Assembly (NCBI GenBank): GCA_020161135.1 | Contig: JAIUOB010000005.1 | Span: forward strand, 372,001-436,000 | Direction: 5' to 3' | From: Gemmatimonadota bacterium | GTDB taxonomy: Bacteria > Gemmatimonadota > Gemmatimonadetes > Gemmatimonadales > Gemmatimonadaceae | DNA: 64,000 nt | Part shown: piece after piece, positions 56,115 through 64,000 of the stretch | Numbering within the stretch: position 1 is the first letter of the stretch | How the letters are laid out: every line of letters begins with the position of its first letter | Notes under the pieces: generated by a model | The model's input: the letters and a program-made list of their open reading frames with translations, nothing else | What the model was told of the DNA's origin: nothing | Databases searched by the model: none | Made by a program: the position numbers and the translations under genes

Positions 56115-56165
56115 CCCATTAGGCGGGCACGCGCGCGGCGGTGGCGGCGCGCGTCAGCCGATGGG
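56115..56165. terminator. Bidirectional hairpin between two Asp-box genes
   Basis: An inner 8-bp stem ACGCGCGC / GCGCGCGT (56129-56154) and an outer CCCAT / ATGGG pair (56115-56119, 56161-56165). It fills the 53-bp gap between convergent Asp-box genes 2 and 3. Confidence 0.55.
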
Positions 56166-56167
56166 CG

Positions 56168-59100
56168 TCACGGCAGCCGCTGCAGGTCAGGCAGCGGCGG
56201 CTGTCCGGAGGCGCGACGTCGGGCGTTCAGCGCCGCGACGTCGCGCCGCAGGACCTCCCAGCGTGGCAGGACTTCGTTGTGCTGCGCGCGCGCGGCGGAG
56301 CAGGCGGCCACCTGCAGCGCCGTGGGCGCGGCGTCGGCGTTGTGGAAGGCCATGCCGGCGGCCAGCATTGCGTTCGACGCACTCTCCAGCGTCGCGCCGG
56401 TGGTGGTCAACACGCCGCGTCGGCGAATCGCGCGAATGTTGCGCGGTCCGGCGTTGGCGGGCGCGATGGAATCGAGCCGGGCCTTGAGGCGCGTGATGTC
56501 GTCGCCGGACAACGTCGCGAGTTGCTGCGCCAGCGCGCGCGCCTGCTCGTGTGCGGCGTGCAGCGCGACCGCGCCGCGGTACATCTCGGTGCTGAGCGAC
56601 GCCACCTGGGCGAGCGCGGCGGGCGCGGTGCGCACTCGAGGATCGAGATGCACGGTGATGGGCTGCGACACACGCACCGCGCCCGCGATGAGCGTGACGG
56701 TGTAGCGACCGGCCGGCACCCACGGTGCGTTCACCGTGGGGAGCGTGCGTCCGGGCACCGCGCCGGTGGCATCGTCGTCACCCTGCGGAATGGCGTCCTC
56801 GGGCGTGACGGGATCGAAGTGCAGGTCCCACGAGAACCGATGGAAGCCGGGGGTGTCGCGCAGCCCCTGCGGCGGGCCGGGCCAGTAAAGGGGCAGGCCG
56901 CAATACGGCGCCGATGGCGTGCGCTTGCAGATCTCCGTGTAGCGTGCGCGGTCCGTGTACGGATGCGGATCGATGGGCTTGTCCGTGCTGCGGTACGAAC
57001 GCACGAGCCGTCCGGCGAGGTCGCGGATCTCGAGCGACACCGGGCCGGTGTGATTGGCCGGCAGCGCGTAGTCGATGAACGCGCCGTCGGGCGCGCTCTC
57101 GCCCGCCGGCACCTCGGGCGGCCACGGCGTCGGGTCGTTCACGGCGAAGCGCACGCGCACCGCTGGCGCCGGCGTGAACAGCATCGGGCGCGCTGCGGCG
57201 ATCTCGGCACGCGCCTTCGCCATCTGCCGGAGCGGCGTGATGTTGTCGAGGATGTAGAAGCCCCGGCCATGCGTCGCGACCACGAGATCGCTGCAGCGGC
57301 AGATGCTGTCGTCCTTGACCGTGATGTCGCGCACCGAGATGGCCGGCATGTCGAGCCGCAGCGACTCCCAATGTTCACCGTCGTCGTACGACACCCAGAC
57401 CTGCGTGTCGGTGGCACCATACAGCAACCCCGGCACGCGCGGATCCTCGCGAATGGAGTTGGCGGGCGCGTTGCCGGGCAGCCCGTTCGAGATCTCCGTC
57501 CACGTCGCACCGCCATCGTGCGTGCGGTAGAAGTGCGGGCGCAGGTCGTCGAGTCGCAGCGTATTCGCCGCGATGTAGGCCGTCTGCGTGTCGAAGTGTC
57601 CCGCCTCCATGTTGTAGATGCGCGTCCAGGGCTTGAGCGCGGGCGGCGTCACGTTGCGCCACGTGGTGCCGCCGTCGCGCGTCACCTGCACCTGGCCGTC
57701 ATCGGTGCCGGCCCACAACAGGCGCACGTCACGCGGCGACGGCCCGAGGGCGGTGATGGCGCCGAGCGGGGCAGGGCGCACGCTCGACGCGTACTTGCCG
57801 GCATTGGCGGGCACTTCCCACGTCTGCCGCGCCAGGTCGGGGCTGATGCGTGCCCACGACTGCCCGCGGTCGAGCGACTTCCACACCACGTTCGATGCGT
57901 AGAAGAGCACGTCGGGGTTGGCCGGCGAGAAGTGCAACGGCATGGTGCGCACGTTGCGGCCATAGTTCTCCCCCTTGGGCCCGCGCTGCGAAAGGTCCGG
58001 CCCCACCAGCACCGTCTGGCCGGTGCGACGGTCGTACTTGGAGACGTTCGTGCGCGCGCTGCCGTACACGATATCCGGATTGCGCGGGTCGGGCGCCGCG
58101 TAGCCGTACTCCTGGATGTTGACCGGGTGCCAGTCGTGAAAGGTGATGCGCCCGTCGTCGCTGCGACTGGCCACGCAGGCGCTTCCCGAGTCCTGCTGCC
58201 CGCTGCAGACGCGATACGGGAACGCCATGTCGGTGGTCACGTGGTACATCGCCGCCGTGGACTGGTTGTACCAGTTGCTCCACGACAGGCCACGGTTCGC
58301 GCTCACCACCGCACCCTGATCGGCCACGGCGAGGATGATGTCCGGGTTGCGCGGATTGATCCAGATCTTCTGGTAGTCGTCGCCGCCGGGCGCACCGCGC
58401 ACCGCCGCCCAGGTGCGCCCGCCATCTTCGGTGCGCCACATGACGGTGCTCGCGCTGTACACGACGTTCGGGTCGGTCGGGTCGACGGTGATGGTGGGCA
58501 GGTCGCCGCCGCCAATGCGTCCCACCGGGCGCGGGTCGACGATGCGCGGCGGCGTGCCGGGCGCAGCATCAGGGCCGTTCACCGCGAGATACCAGTGCTC
58601 GCCCGCGTCGTCGCTGCGGAAGAACTGCACCGGCCCCGACGCGCCGGGCGCCGCACCGGGTGCCGGCGCCGACGCCACCATCGCGTACAGCTTGCGCGGG
58701 TCACTCGGCGCGAACGCGATGTTGGCCTGCAGCACGCTGGGCAGGCCGTTGGTGAGCTGACGCCACGTCGTGCCACCGTCGGTGCTCTTGAAGATGCCGT
58801 TGCCGCCGCCGCCGAACCCCTGGCCCTCGATGAAGCTCTGCTGCTGCTGCCAGAGCGTCGCGTAGACGATGTCCGGGTTGGTCGGATCGATGCGGACATC
58901 GTTGCCGCTCGTGTACTCGTCCTTGTACAGCACCTTGGTGAACGACTGCCCGCCGTCGAGCGAGCGGAAGATGCCGCGCTCGGTGTTGGGGCCGTACGGG
59001 TGACCCAGTGCCGCCACGAACAGGCGATCGGGGTTGCGTGGGTCGACGTCCACCATCGCGATCATCTGCGTCTCGCGCAGCCCGAGGTGCGTCCAGGTGC

Positions 59101-59524
59101 GCCCGGCGTCGGTCGACTTGTACATGCCGTCACCCACGGCGAGGTCGGGGCGGATGATGCCCGCGCCGCTGCCGACGTACACCACGTTGGGCTGCGAGGG
59201 GGCCACGGCGATGGCGCCGATGGAGCCCGTGGGCTGGTCGTCGAAGAGGGGGACCCAGTTCGCACCGTAGTCGGTGCTGCGCCAGACACCGCCGTTGTCG
59301 TAGCCCACGTAGAACACGTTGGGCTGCGACGGCACGCCCGACAGCGCGCGTGCGCGGCCGGCGCGCACGGGGCCGATGCCACGCCAGTGCAGCGACGAGG
59401 GCGCGAGGGCCGGCTGTGCGAGCGCCGGTGACGCGACGAGGACGTCGATACCGGCCAGCACGGCGGCGCCGGCGAGGAAGCGCGCCGCGCGACCCGCGGC
59501 AGGGAGGACACGCAACGCACGCAT
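56168..59524 (-). CDS. Large secreted Asp-box (sortilin/VPS10-type) beta-propeller protein 3
   Basis: A 1118-residue exported protein. The signal peptide (about 1-37, ending PALAQ) is followed by about eleven Asp-box-like motifs such as RSTDYGANW, KSTDAGRTW, KSTDGGTTW, RSDDAGEHW, RTEDGGRTW, VTRDGGTTW and RTHDGGATW (about 45-760). A Cys pair is present near VCSGQQDSGSAC. The C-terminal third carries an Ig-like region (GRYTVTLIAGAVRV) and helices. The start at 59524 has GAGGTG at good spacing. It is the third Asp-box protein in 25 kb and lies downstream of the plug-TonB fusion gene on the same strand. Confidence 0.88.
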   Translation of the reverse strand: MRALRVLPAAGRAARFLAGAAVLAGIDVLVASPALAQPALAPSSLHWRGIGPVRAGRARALSGVPSQPNVFYVGYDNGGVWRSTDYGANWVPLFDDQPTGSIGAIAVAPSQPNVVYVGSGAGIIRPDLAVGDGMYKSTDAGRTWTHLGLRETQMIAMVDVDPRNPDRLFVAALGHPYGPNTERGIFRSLDGGQSFTKVLYKDEYTSGNDVRIDPTNPDIVYATLWQQQQSFIEGQGFGGGGNGIFKSTDGGTTWRQLTNGLPSVLQANIAFAPSDPRKLYAMVASAPAPGAAPGASGPVQFFRSDDAGEHWYLAVNGPDAAPGTPPRIVDPRPVGRIGGGDLPTITVDPTDPNVVYSASTVMWRTEDGGRTWAAVRGAPGGDDYQKIWINPRNPDIILAVADQGAVVSANRGLSWSNWYNQSTAAMYHVTTDMAFPYRVCSGQQDSGSACVASRSDDGRITFHDWHPVNIQEYGYAAPDPRNPDIVYGSARTNVSKYDRRTGQTVLVGPDLSQRGPKGENYGRNVRTMPLHFSPANPDVLFYASNVVWKSLDRGQSWARISPDLARQTWEVPANAGKYASSVRPAPLGAITALGPSPRDVRLLWAGTDDGQVQVTRDGGTTWRNVTPPALKPWTRIYNMEAGHFDTQTAYIAANTLRLDDLRPHFYRTHDGGATWTEISNGLPGNAPANSIREDPRVPGLLYGATDTQVWVSYDDGEHWESLRLDMPAISVRDITVKDDSICRCSDLVVATHGRGFYILDNITPLRQMAKARAEIAAARPMLFTPAPAVRVRFAVNDPTPWPPEVPAGESAPDGAFIDYALPANHTGPVSLEIRDLAGRLVRSYRSTDKPIDPHPYTDRARYTEICKRTPSAPYCGLPLYWPGPPQGLRDTPGFHRFSWDLHFDPVTPEDAIPQGDDDATGAVPGRTLPTVNAPWVPAGRYTVTLIAGAVRVSQPITVHLDPRVRTAPAALAQVASLSTEMYRGAVALHAAHEQARALAQQLATLSGDDITRLKARLDSIAPANAGPRNIRAIRRRGVLTTTGATLESASNAMLAAGMAFHNADAAPTALQVAACSAARAQHNEVLPRWEVLRRDVAALNARRRASGQPPLPDLQRLP

Positions 59525-59573
59525 ACAACACCTCAGGGTGGGAAACAGCAGGGGCGGGACAGTGACGGCGCGG

Positions 59574-60044
59574 TCAGGGCGTCTTCGCGCACAAATGCGT
59601 GAGCGCCACCGCCGCCAGGCTTCCATCGAACGCGGGGCCGAAGCCCGGCAGCTTCACGGCGCGGTGCATGCCGACCGTCTTGTACCGGTCGTCAGTGTAG
59701 TACCAACTCTCCTTCGTGGCTACGAACTTCCGCGCGCAGTCGAACATCGCGATCGTGCGCGAGGTGCGGAGCTCGGTCGCCCCGTTCTTGATCGGTGGCT
59801 TGAGCGTCGTGCGAATGGCGGCGGTGACCGTGTCACCGCGTCGGCTGACAGACGCGGGCTCGAGCAGCACCGGTGTCCCGACCGACGTCGTGCCGATCTC
59901 CCGAACGGCCTGAGCGCCCACGGAGCGTGCGCTCACGGTGAGCGCGCTCATGGCCAGCGCGCTTGCGGTCAGCGCGCGCAGCACGAGCGCGAGGCGTGGG
60001 GCGCGGGGGCGACGAATCGTCGCGTGCATCCGGCGAGCGTGCAT
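59574..60044 (-). CDS. Small exported protein, surface-adhesin-E-like
   Basis: A 156-residue exported protein with a signal peptide (ending VGAQA) and a beta-rich domain. The spacing of conserved-looking residues (Gly-Thr-Ser, DTVTAAIRTTL, TIAMFDCARKFVATKESWYYTD, final LCAKTP with a second Cys) is reminiscent of the surface-adhesin protein E family. That match is weak. Two ATGs (60044, 60029) could start it. It lies between the plug-TonB fusion gene and Asp-box gene 3 on the same strand, with gaps of about 50-60 bp, so all three may be co-transcribed. Confidence 0.65.
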   Translation of the reverse strand: MHARRMHATIRRPRAPRLALVLRALTASALAMSALTVSARSVGAQAVREIGTTSVGTPVLLEPASVSRRGDTVTAAIRTTLKPPIKNGATELRTSRTIAMFDCARKFVATKESWYYTDDRYKTVGMHRAVKLPGFGPAFDGSLAAVALTHLCAKTP

Positions 60045-60103
60045 CGGTGTGAAGGCCCGGTGGCGGGGATGCGCGCCGCCGGGTGGCGTGACCTCACGCC
60101 GTG

Positions 60104-61282
60104 CTACCGCCGACGTCGCGCCGTGGAGTCGGGAACGAACTCGAACGGCAACTGCAGCACCTGCTGCACCACGCTACCGTTTCGTACCGCCGGTGTGAAG
60201 CGCTGCTCGCGAATGGCGCGCCGGACCGGCTCCACGAAGGCCCGATGCGTGGTGGTCACCGCACTGAACGTATTCATGATGGGCTCTCCACGCGCGTCCA
60301 CCACCACCTCGGCAATCACCGAGCCGCCGATCGCCGCCTCGAAGAGCGAATCCGGATAGACGGGTCGCACCAGGTTCGAGGAATCCGGGGTGGCCGGGGC
60401 GTCCACGTCGGCGGGGATGAACGCCTTCCCCTCCTCCAGCAACGTCGCGATGCGCGCGGCGGGTGTGGGCTCGCCCTTGCGACGGCGTGCCTCGCGCGGC
60501 TCGGCCATGCGCGACCACAGGATGATGGTGCCGCAACTGCTGCTGATGCGCGAGTTGCGCTGGAACTCCACCGGCACCCCGGCCGGGCCACTGTACACCT
60601 CGATCCCGTCGAACGACCGCGGATCCCAGGAGTCGATGTCCACCTCGGCCGCGGTCAGGGCCTGACCGTCGAGCCAGATGAGTGGGGAGCACCGTGCGCC
60701 GCGAATCCGCATGACGTTCTGCATGCCACGTGTCTCGATGCGCATGCCGGGCACGCCGCGCATGAGATCGGTGAGACGGCTCGGGTTCCGGCGGTCGATC
60801 TCGGTCCCGGTGAAGTAGCGGCCGTTGCCGAGCGACATGCGCTGGTAGAACCCCGCCATCGGCCCGCCAACGTCGCGACGCCCCACCACTCGCACGGTTG
60901 AAAGCTCGACCACGGCCCGCTCGAGGCGAACGCTCACCTGGGTCGCCCCGCCCGGCGTCAGGTCGACCAGCAGCGACTCCGGACGGAATCCCAGGCGACG
61001 GGCATGGAGCCAGACGGGGGTGGCGGTCACCCCGTCGAAGCGAAAGGCACCGGTTTCGTCGCTCTCCGCATGCGGCGACAGGGTGAGCGAGCCGAAGCTC
61101 AGCCGCAGCTGCACCCCCTCGAGCGGGTTGCCCGACGCGCCCAGCGCCGTGCCGCGCACGCTCCCGGCGGTGGGGGTGACACGCGCCGCCCCCTGCGCCC
61201 GTATCGAGGTCGACGACCCGAGAGGGAGCAGCGCACTGGCAACGACGCCGGCGCAGCAGACGCGGCGGAGGGAGGCGGCCAT
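60104..61282 (-). CDS. Fusion of carboxypeptidase-regulatory domain, TBDR plug and TonB C-terminal domain (plug protein C)
   Basis: A 392-residue exported protein with three modules. After a signal peptide (about 1-30) comes a carboxypeptidase-regulatory-like domain (about 40-120; VRGTALGASGNPLEGVQLRL). Next is a TBDR-plug-like module (about 125-258; LTDLMRGVPGMRIE, MRIRGARCSP, LIWLDGQAL, DGIEVYSGPAGVP, CGTIILWSR). Last is a TonB C-terminal domain (about 300-383; PVYPDSLFEAAIGGSVIAEV, then RRAIREQRFTPAVRNG). There is no barrel and no transmembrane anchor besides the signal peptide. TonB C-terminal domains normally contact TonB boxes of receptors, so joining one to a plug is very unusual. Confidence 0.85.
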   Translation of the reverse strand: MAASLRRVCCAGVVASALLPLGSSTSIRAQGAARVTPTAGSVRGTALGASGNPLEGVQLRLSFGSLTLSPHAESDETGAFRFDGVTATPVWLHARRLGFRPESLLVDLTPGGATQVSVRLERAVVELSTVRVVGRRDVGGPMAGFYQRMSLGNGRYFTGTEIDRRNPSRLTDLMRGVPGMRIETRGMQNVMRIRGARCSPLIWLDGQALTAAEVDIDSWDPRSFDGIEVYSGPAGVPVEFQRNSRISSSCGTIILWSRMAEPREARRRKGEPTPAARIATLLEEGKAFIPADVDAPATPDSSNLVRPVYPDSLFEAAIGGSVIAEVVVDARGEPIMNTFSAVTTTHRAFVEPVRRAIREQRFTPAVRNGSVVQQVLQLPFEFVPDSTARRRR

Positions 61283-61296
61283 CAGGAGGCCATCCT

Positions 61297-61325
61297 TTGT
61301 CGGTGGGGTGAAATCCGGCTACGAT
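61297..61325 (+). promoter_or_regulatory. Candidate promoter giving a leaderless transcript
   Basis: TTGTCG, 17 bases, then TACGAT (4 of 6 matches at each element). Transcription would begin about at the ATG at 61333, so the message may be leaderless. The 41-bp divergent gap between plug protein C and the phosphodiesterase-like gene leaves little room for anything else. Confidence 0.4.
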
Positions 61326-61332
61326 GCTAACG

Positions 61333-63153
61333 ATGCGAAGTGATGTGACCCGAGGCAAGACGACCCACCGCTGGTGGCGAGCGGTTCAGCGCGCGGGACT
61401 GGCGGTGATCTGCGCAGGATGTGTCACGACACGCGTCGCCCCGCCGGACCCCGCCACGCTCCCCACCCGGCTCGTGCTCGCGCTCGACGGCGTGGACTAT
61501 CGGGATATCGTGACGGCGCGGGCCGCCGGCCGGTTCGCCGAGTTCGGCGCCCCCGGGAGGCTGGTTTCGACGTTCCCGTCCATCAGCGACATCGCCTGGC
61601 ACGCGATCTTCGGCGTCCAGCCGCCCGCCGGCTATCAACGCGTCTTCTTCAGCGCCAGCCAGAACAGCATGCTCGGCGACGCGCTCTCGGCCATCCGGCC
61701 GATCGAGTACGAGGAGCGCATGGACCTCGCCTTCGATGCAAAGTTCCACCACCTCGGCGCGTATCTCATGAGTGGGCGCACGGCGCGCCGCGAGGTCGAC
61801 GGCGATGTGCGTGCGGTGCTGCAGTCCTCCGGCCGCCCCACGTTGTACGCGTACAACATCGGCCCCGACGCGCTGCAGCACACGCGTGGCAACCTCGATG
61901 CCTACCTCGCGCATCTCGACGCGAAGCTGGTGTGGCTGCGCGCGCAGTACCGCGAACGCACCGGGCGTGAGCTCGAGATCGTGCTGCTCTCCGATCACGG
62001 CCACAACCGCGCTGCCGAGGCGACGTTCCTGCCGGTCGCCGATGCCTTGCGCGCGCACGGCTTCAGGAGTGCGCGCGCGCTGGACGGCCCGGACGATGTC
62101 GCCTTCAGCGTCGACGGCGTGACGACGGGCTTCGGCGTGTTCTGCCAACCGGGCTCGGTGGCGAGGCTCGTGGCGGCGCTGGTGGGCGTCACCGGCATCG
62201 ACGTGGTGACGTGGCGCGTGGCGGCGGACACCTTCGGCGTGGCCACCAACGGCGGTGAAGCGCGTATCGTCGTACGCCATGCCACGAGCGGTGTACCGGG
62301 CTACCGCGCCGATGTCGTGCGCGGTGATCCGATCGGGCTCACCGCCGCGCTGGCGGCCCTGCGGAGCGCGCGCCAGCTCGACACCGACGGTTTCGCCACG
62401 GCCGACGCGTGGCTGCGCGCCACCGTCGACGCCGACTATCCGGGCGCGGTGCCGCGCATCGTGCACGGACACACCGATGCGACGCGCAATCCGGCGCCGG
62501 TGCTGGTCTCGGTCGACGACCGCTATCGCGTGGGACTTGGCCTGGTGTCCATCACCAATCGCCTGCGCCCACTCGGCGGCACGCACGGCTCGCTGCATCG
62601 CAACAGCTCGCTCGGCGTGGTCATGAGCACCGCGGGGCCCATGCGCGACGGACTGGCGATGCAGGTGCGCGACCGCTGGGGTGGTTTCGCGGACCTGCGC
62701 GACGCGCGCGCGCCCAAGGCCGCCGTTGCGATCGTGAGTGCGGGGGCCCTTGGCAGCGATCCGCGTGGGGGGCGGTGGCTCGCGGACGCCGTGGACGGCA
62801 TCACCGCCCCGCAGCCCATGGTCGTGCTCTCACCAGGCGTGCGACTCGGCGCGCGCTGGGACGATGTCGACAGCGTCGTCGTCTCCGTGCTCCACCGGGA
62901 TGGGCGACGCGTGCTGCGCCGTGCCAGCACGCCGCGTGACGCGTGGCGCTGCGGGAGCGGGGCGCACCGTTGCGTGGCGTCGGCGAGCCGCGTCGGGCTC
63001 GATGCACTGACCGCGAATACGAGCTACGTCGTGCGGGTCGAGCTGCTCGGACATGATGGCGGTGAGCCCGGTCGCACGGGACGCTCGTGGAGACGCCCCG
63101 TGGTCACGACGGGCATTCGCGCCGCGAGCGACGGCGTGCCCTGGAGCTGGTAG
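61333..63153 (+). CDS. Alkaline-phosphatase-superfamily (type I phosphodiesterase-like) lipoprotein
   Basis: A 606-residue exported protein with a hydrophobic N-terminus ending ICAGC (possible lipobox, Cys30). It matches the nucleotide pyrophosphatase/phosphodiesterase fold: metal Asp in LALDGVDYRD (Asp52), nucleophile region STFPSISDIAW (Ser85 aligns with the usual Thr), YAYNIGPDALQHTRG, LLSDHGHN and GGTHGS. These supply the two-metal site expected for phosphate ester hydrolysis. An ATG at 61324 would add 3 residues but overlaps the likely -10 box. It may contribute to organophosphate scavenging alongside the nucleotidase; this is inference. Confidence 0.8.
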   Translation: MRSDVTRGKTTHRWWRAVQRAGLAVICAGCVTTRVAPPDPATLPTRLVLALDGVDYRDIVTARAAGRFAEFGAPGRLVSTFPSISDIAWHAIFGVQPPAGYQRVFFSASQNSMLGDALSAIRPIEYEERMDLAFDAKFHHLGAYLMSGRTARREVDGDVRAVLQSSGRPTLYAYNIGPDALQHTRGNLDAYLAHLDAKLVWLRAQYRERTGRELEIVLLSDHGHNRAAEATFLPVADALRAHGFRSARALDGPDDVAFSVDGVTTGFGVFCQPGSVARLVAALVGVTGIDVVTWRVAADTFGVATNGGEARIVVRHATSGVPGYRADVVRGDPIGLTAALAALRSARQLDTDGFATADAWLRATVDADYPGAVPRIVHGHTDATRNPAPVLVSVDDRYRVGLGLVSITNRLRPLGGTHGSLHRNSSLGVVMSTAGPMRDGLAMQVRDRWGGFADLRDARAPKAAVAIVSAGALGSDPRGGRWLADAVDGITAPQPMVVLSPGVRLGARWDDVDSVVVSVLHRDGRRVLRRASTPRDAWRCGSGAHRCVASASRVGLDALTANTSYVVRVELLGHDGGEPGRTGRSWRRPVVTTGIRAASDGVPWSW

Positions 63154-63260
63154 GCGCCCGCGAGCAGACAGACGGGCGCGCCCCTGTCGGTGTGCCCCGA
63201 CCGACGGCTATCGTAGCAGAGTTGGTCACCGGACATCGACCGTCTTCAGGACACCCGCCC

Positions 63261-64000
63261 ATGCTCCGCTCCGCCCCCGCCGGCCGCGTCGTCGCCGGCG
63301 CTTTCGTCGCGCTGCTCGCGACGCCGCACCTGGTTCCCCAGGCCGCCGCACAGGCACCCGCGCTCACGCGCATGCTGCGCTCGCCCAGTGTCAGCGCGCA
63401 GCACATCGCGTTCGCGTACGCGAACAACATCTGGGTCGCACCGCGCGCCGGCGGCGCGGCGACGCGGTTGACCAGCTTCCAGGGGCAGGCGCAGAACCCC
63501 AAGCTGTCGCCGGACGGCCGCATGGTCGCGTTCAGCGCCGAGTATGCCGGCAATACCGACGTGTACGTCGTGCCGGTGGGTGGTGGTCAGCCGAAGCGGC
63601 TCACTTGGCACCCCGGCGCCGATGTGGTGCAGGGGTGGAGCCCCGACGGACGTCAGGTGATGTTCGCGTCGCCGCGCGCGACGTGGGCCCCGAGTGGCGC
63701 GCCGCGCTTCTGGACCGTTTCGGTCGACGGCGGCGTCGAGACGCCCATGCCGATGCCGCGTGCGTTTCAGGGTAAGCTCTCCCCGGACGGCAAGCGCATC
63801 GCGTATCGCATGCCGAGTTCGTGGGATGAGGAGCGCCGCAACTATCGCGGCGGGCAGAACAAGCCCATCTGGATCCTCGACCTCACGACCTTCGCACTCG
63901 ACAGCACACCCTTCACCGGCAGCAAGGAGATGGACCCGGTGTGGGTGGGCGATGCGGTGTATTTCCTGAGCGACCGCGACGGCGTGTCCAACGTGTGGGC
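63261..64000 (+). CDS. Exported PD40/WD40-type beta-propeller protein, probably tricorn-protease-like (partial)
   Basis: The first 246 codons of a gene that runs off the window. A signal peptide (about 1-31, ending QAAAQ) is followed by PD40 repeats: NPKLSPDGRMVAFSAE, GWSPDGRQVMFAS and GKLSPDGKRIAYRMP, plus the blade VWVGDAVYFLSDRDG. This N-terminus is typical of tricorn-like proteases, whose C-terminal S41 protease domain would lie beyond the end. The catalytic half is not visible, so an amidohydrolase or other PD40 protein remains possible. Confidence 0.8.
   Translation, partial: MLRSAPAGRVVAGAFVALLATPHLVPQAAAQAPALTRMLRSPSVSAQHIAFAYANNIWVAPRAGGAATRLTSFQGQAQNPKLSPDGRMVAFSAEYAGNTDVYVVPVGGGQPKRLTWHPGADVVQGWSPDGRQVMFASPRATWAPSGAPRFWTVSVDGGVETPMPMPRAFQGKLSPDGKRIAYRMPSSWDEERRNYRGGQNKPIWILDLTTFALDSTPFTGSKEMDPVWVGDAVYFLSDRDGVSNVW

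Noticed and set aside
56141..59431. A 1096-codon antisense frame across Asp-box gene 3
   Set aside because: Arg/Val/Gly-rich low-information sequence; the opposite strand encodes the recognised protein.

Overview
The window looks like chromosomal DNA from a Gemmatimonadota bacterium (Gemmatimonas-like). This is an inference from very high GC, a diderm cell plan with two TonB-dependent receptors (TBDRs) and many lipoproteins, three very large Asp-box (sortilin/VPS10-type) secreted proteins, a DUF2911 protein, and secreted or lipid-anchored deacylases. No rRNA, tRNA, CRISPR array, transposase or phage gene was found. The only gene-free stretch over 300 bases is 44892-45379.

Left end (1-12.6 kb) is a phosphate locus. 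On the minus strand a TBDR, a beta-helix-type lipoprotein, a small lipoprotein, pstS and pstC follow each other, and a pstA start seems to sit at the very edge. A second minus-strand cluster carries udk, phoB and phoR. A sirtuin and a PEP-CTERM protein lie between them on the plus strand. Three GTCA[T/C] units at exact 11-bp steps (4837-4863) resemble Pho boxes.

12.8-18.3 kb is a tightly overlapped plus-strand salvage operon. It encodes a double 5'-nucleotidase, a small beta-grasp-like protein, adenosine deaminase and purine nucleoside phosphorylase. Together they could strip phosphate from nucleotides outside the cytoplasm and recover bases and ribose 1-phosphate inside.

18.3-30.7 kb is mostly housekeeping: an M48 protease, an rRNA/tRNA methyltransferase, prepilin peptidase, an HExxH lipoprotein, a DUF445 protein, divergent lon and ffh, then a SulP transporter with a beta-carbonic anhydrase.

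30.7-44.9 kb is envelope and peptide scavenging: two tandem N-acyl-D-amino-acid deacylase-like proteins, an Asp-box protein, DUF2911, a four-gene TBDR-TPR-LytS-LytR cluster, and gamma-glutamyltransferase. A repeat-rich 488-bp region then precedes rpsP-rimM-trmD and a half-size asparaginase.

47.6-64 kb contains three barrel-less proteins that combine carboxypeptidase-regulatory domains with a C-terminal TBDR-plug-like module. One of them also carries a TonB C-terminal domain. They alternate with icd, two more Asp-box proteins, a phosphodiesterase-like lipoprotein and the start of a PD40 beta-propeller protein. This plug/Asp-box neighbourhood is the most unusual part of the window.
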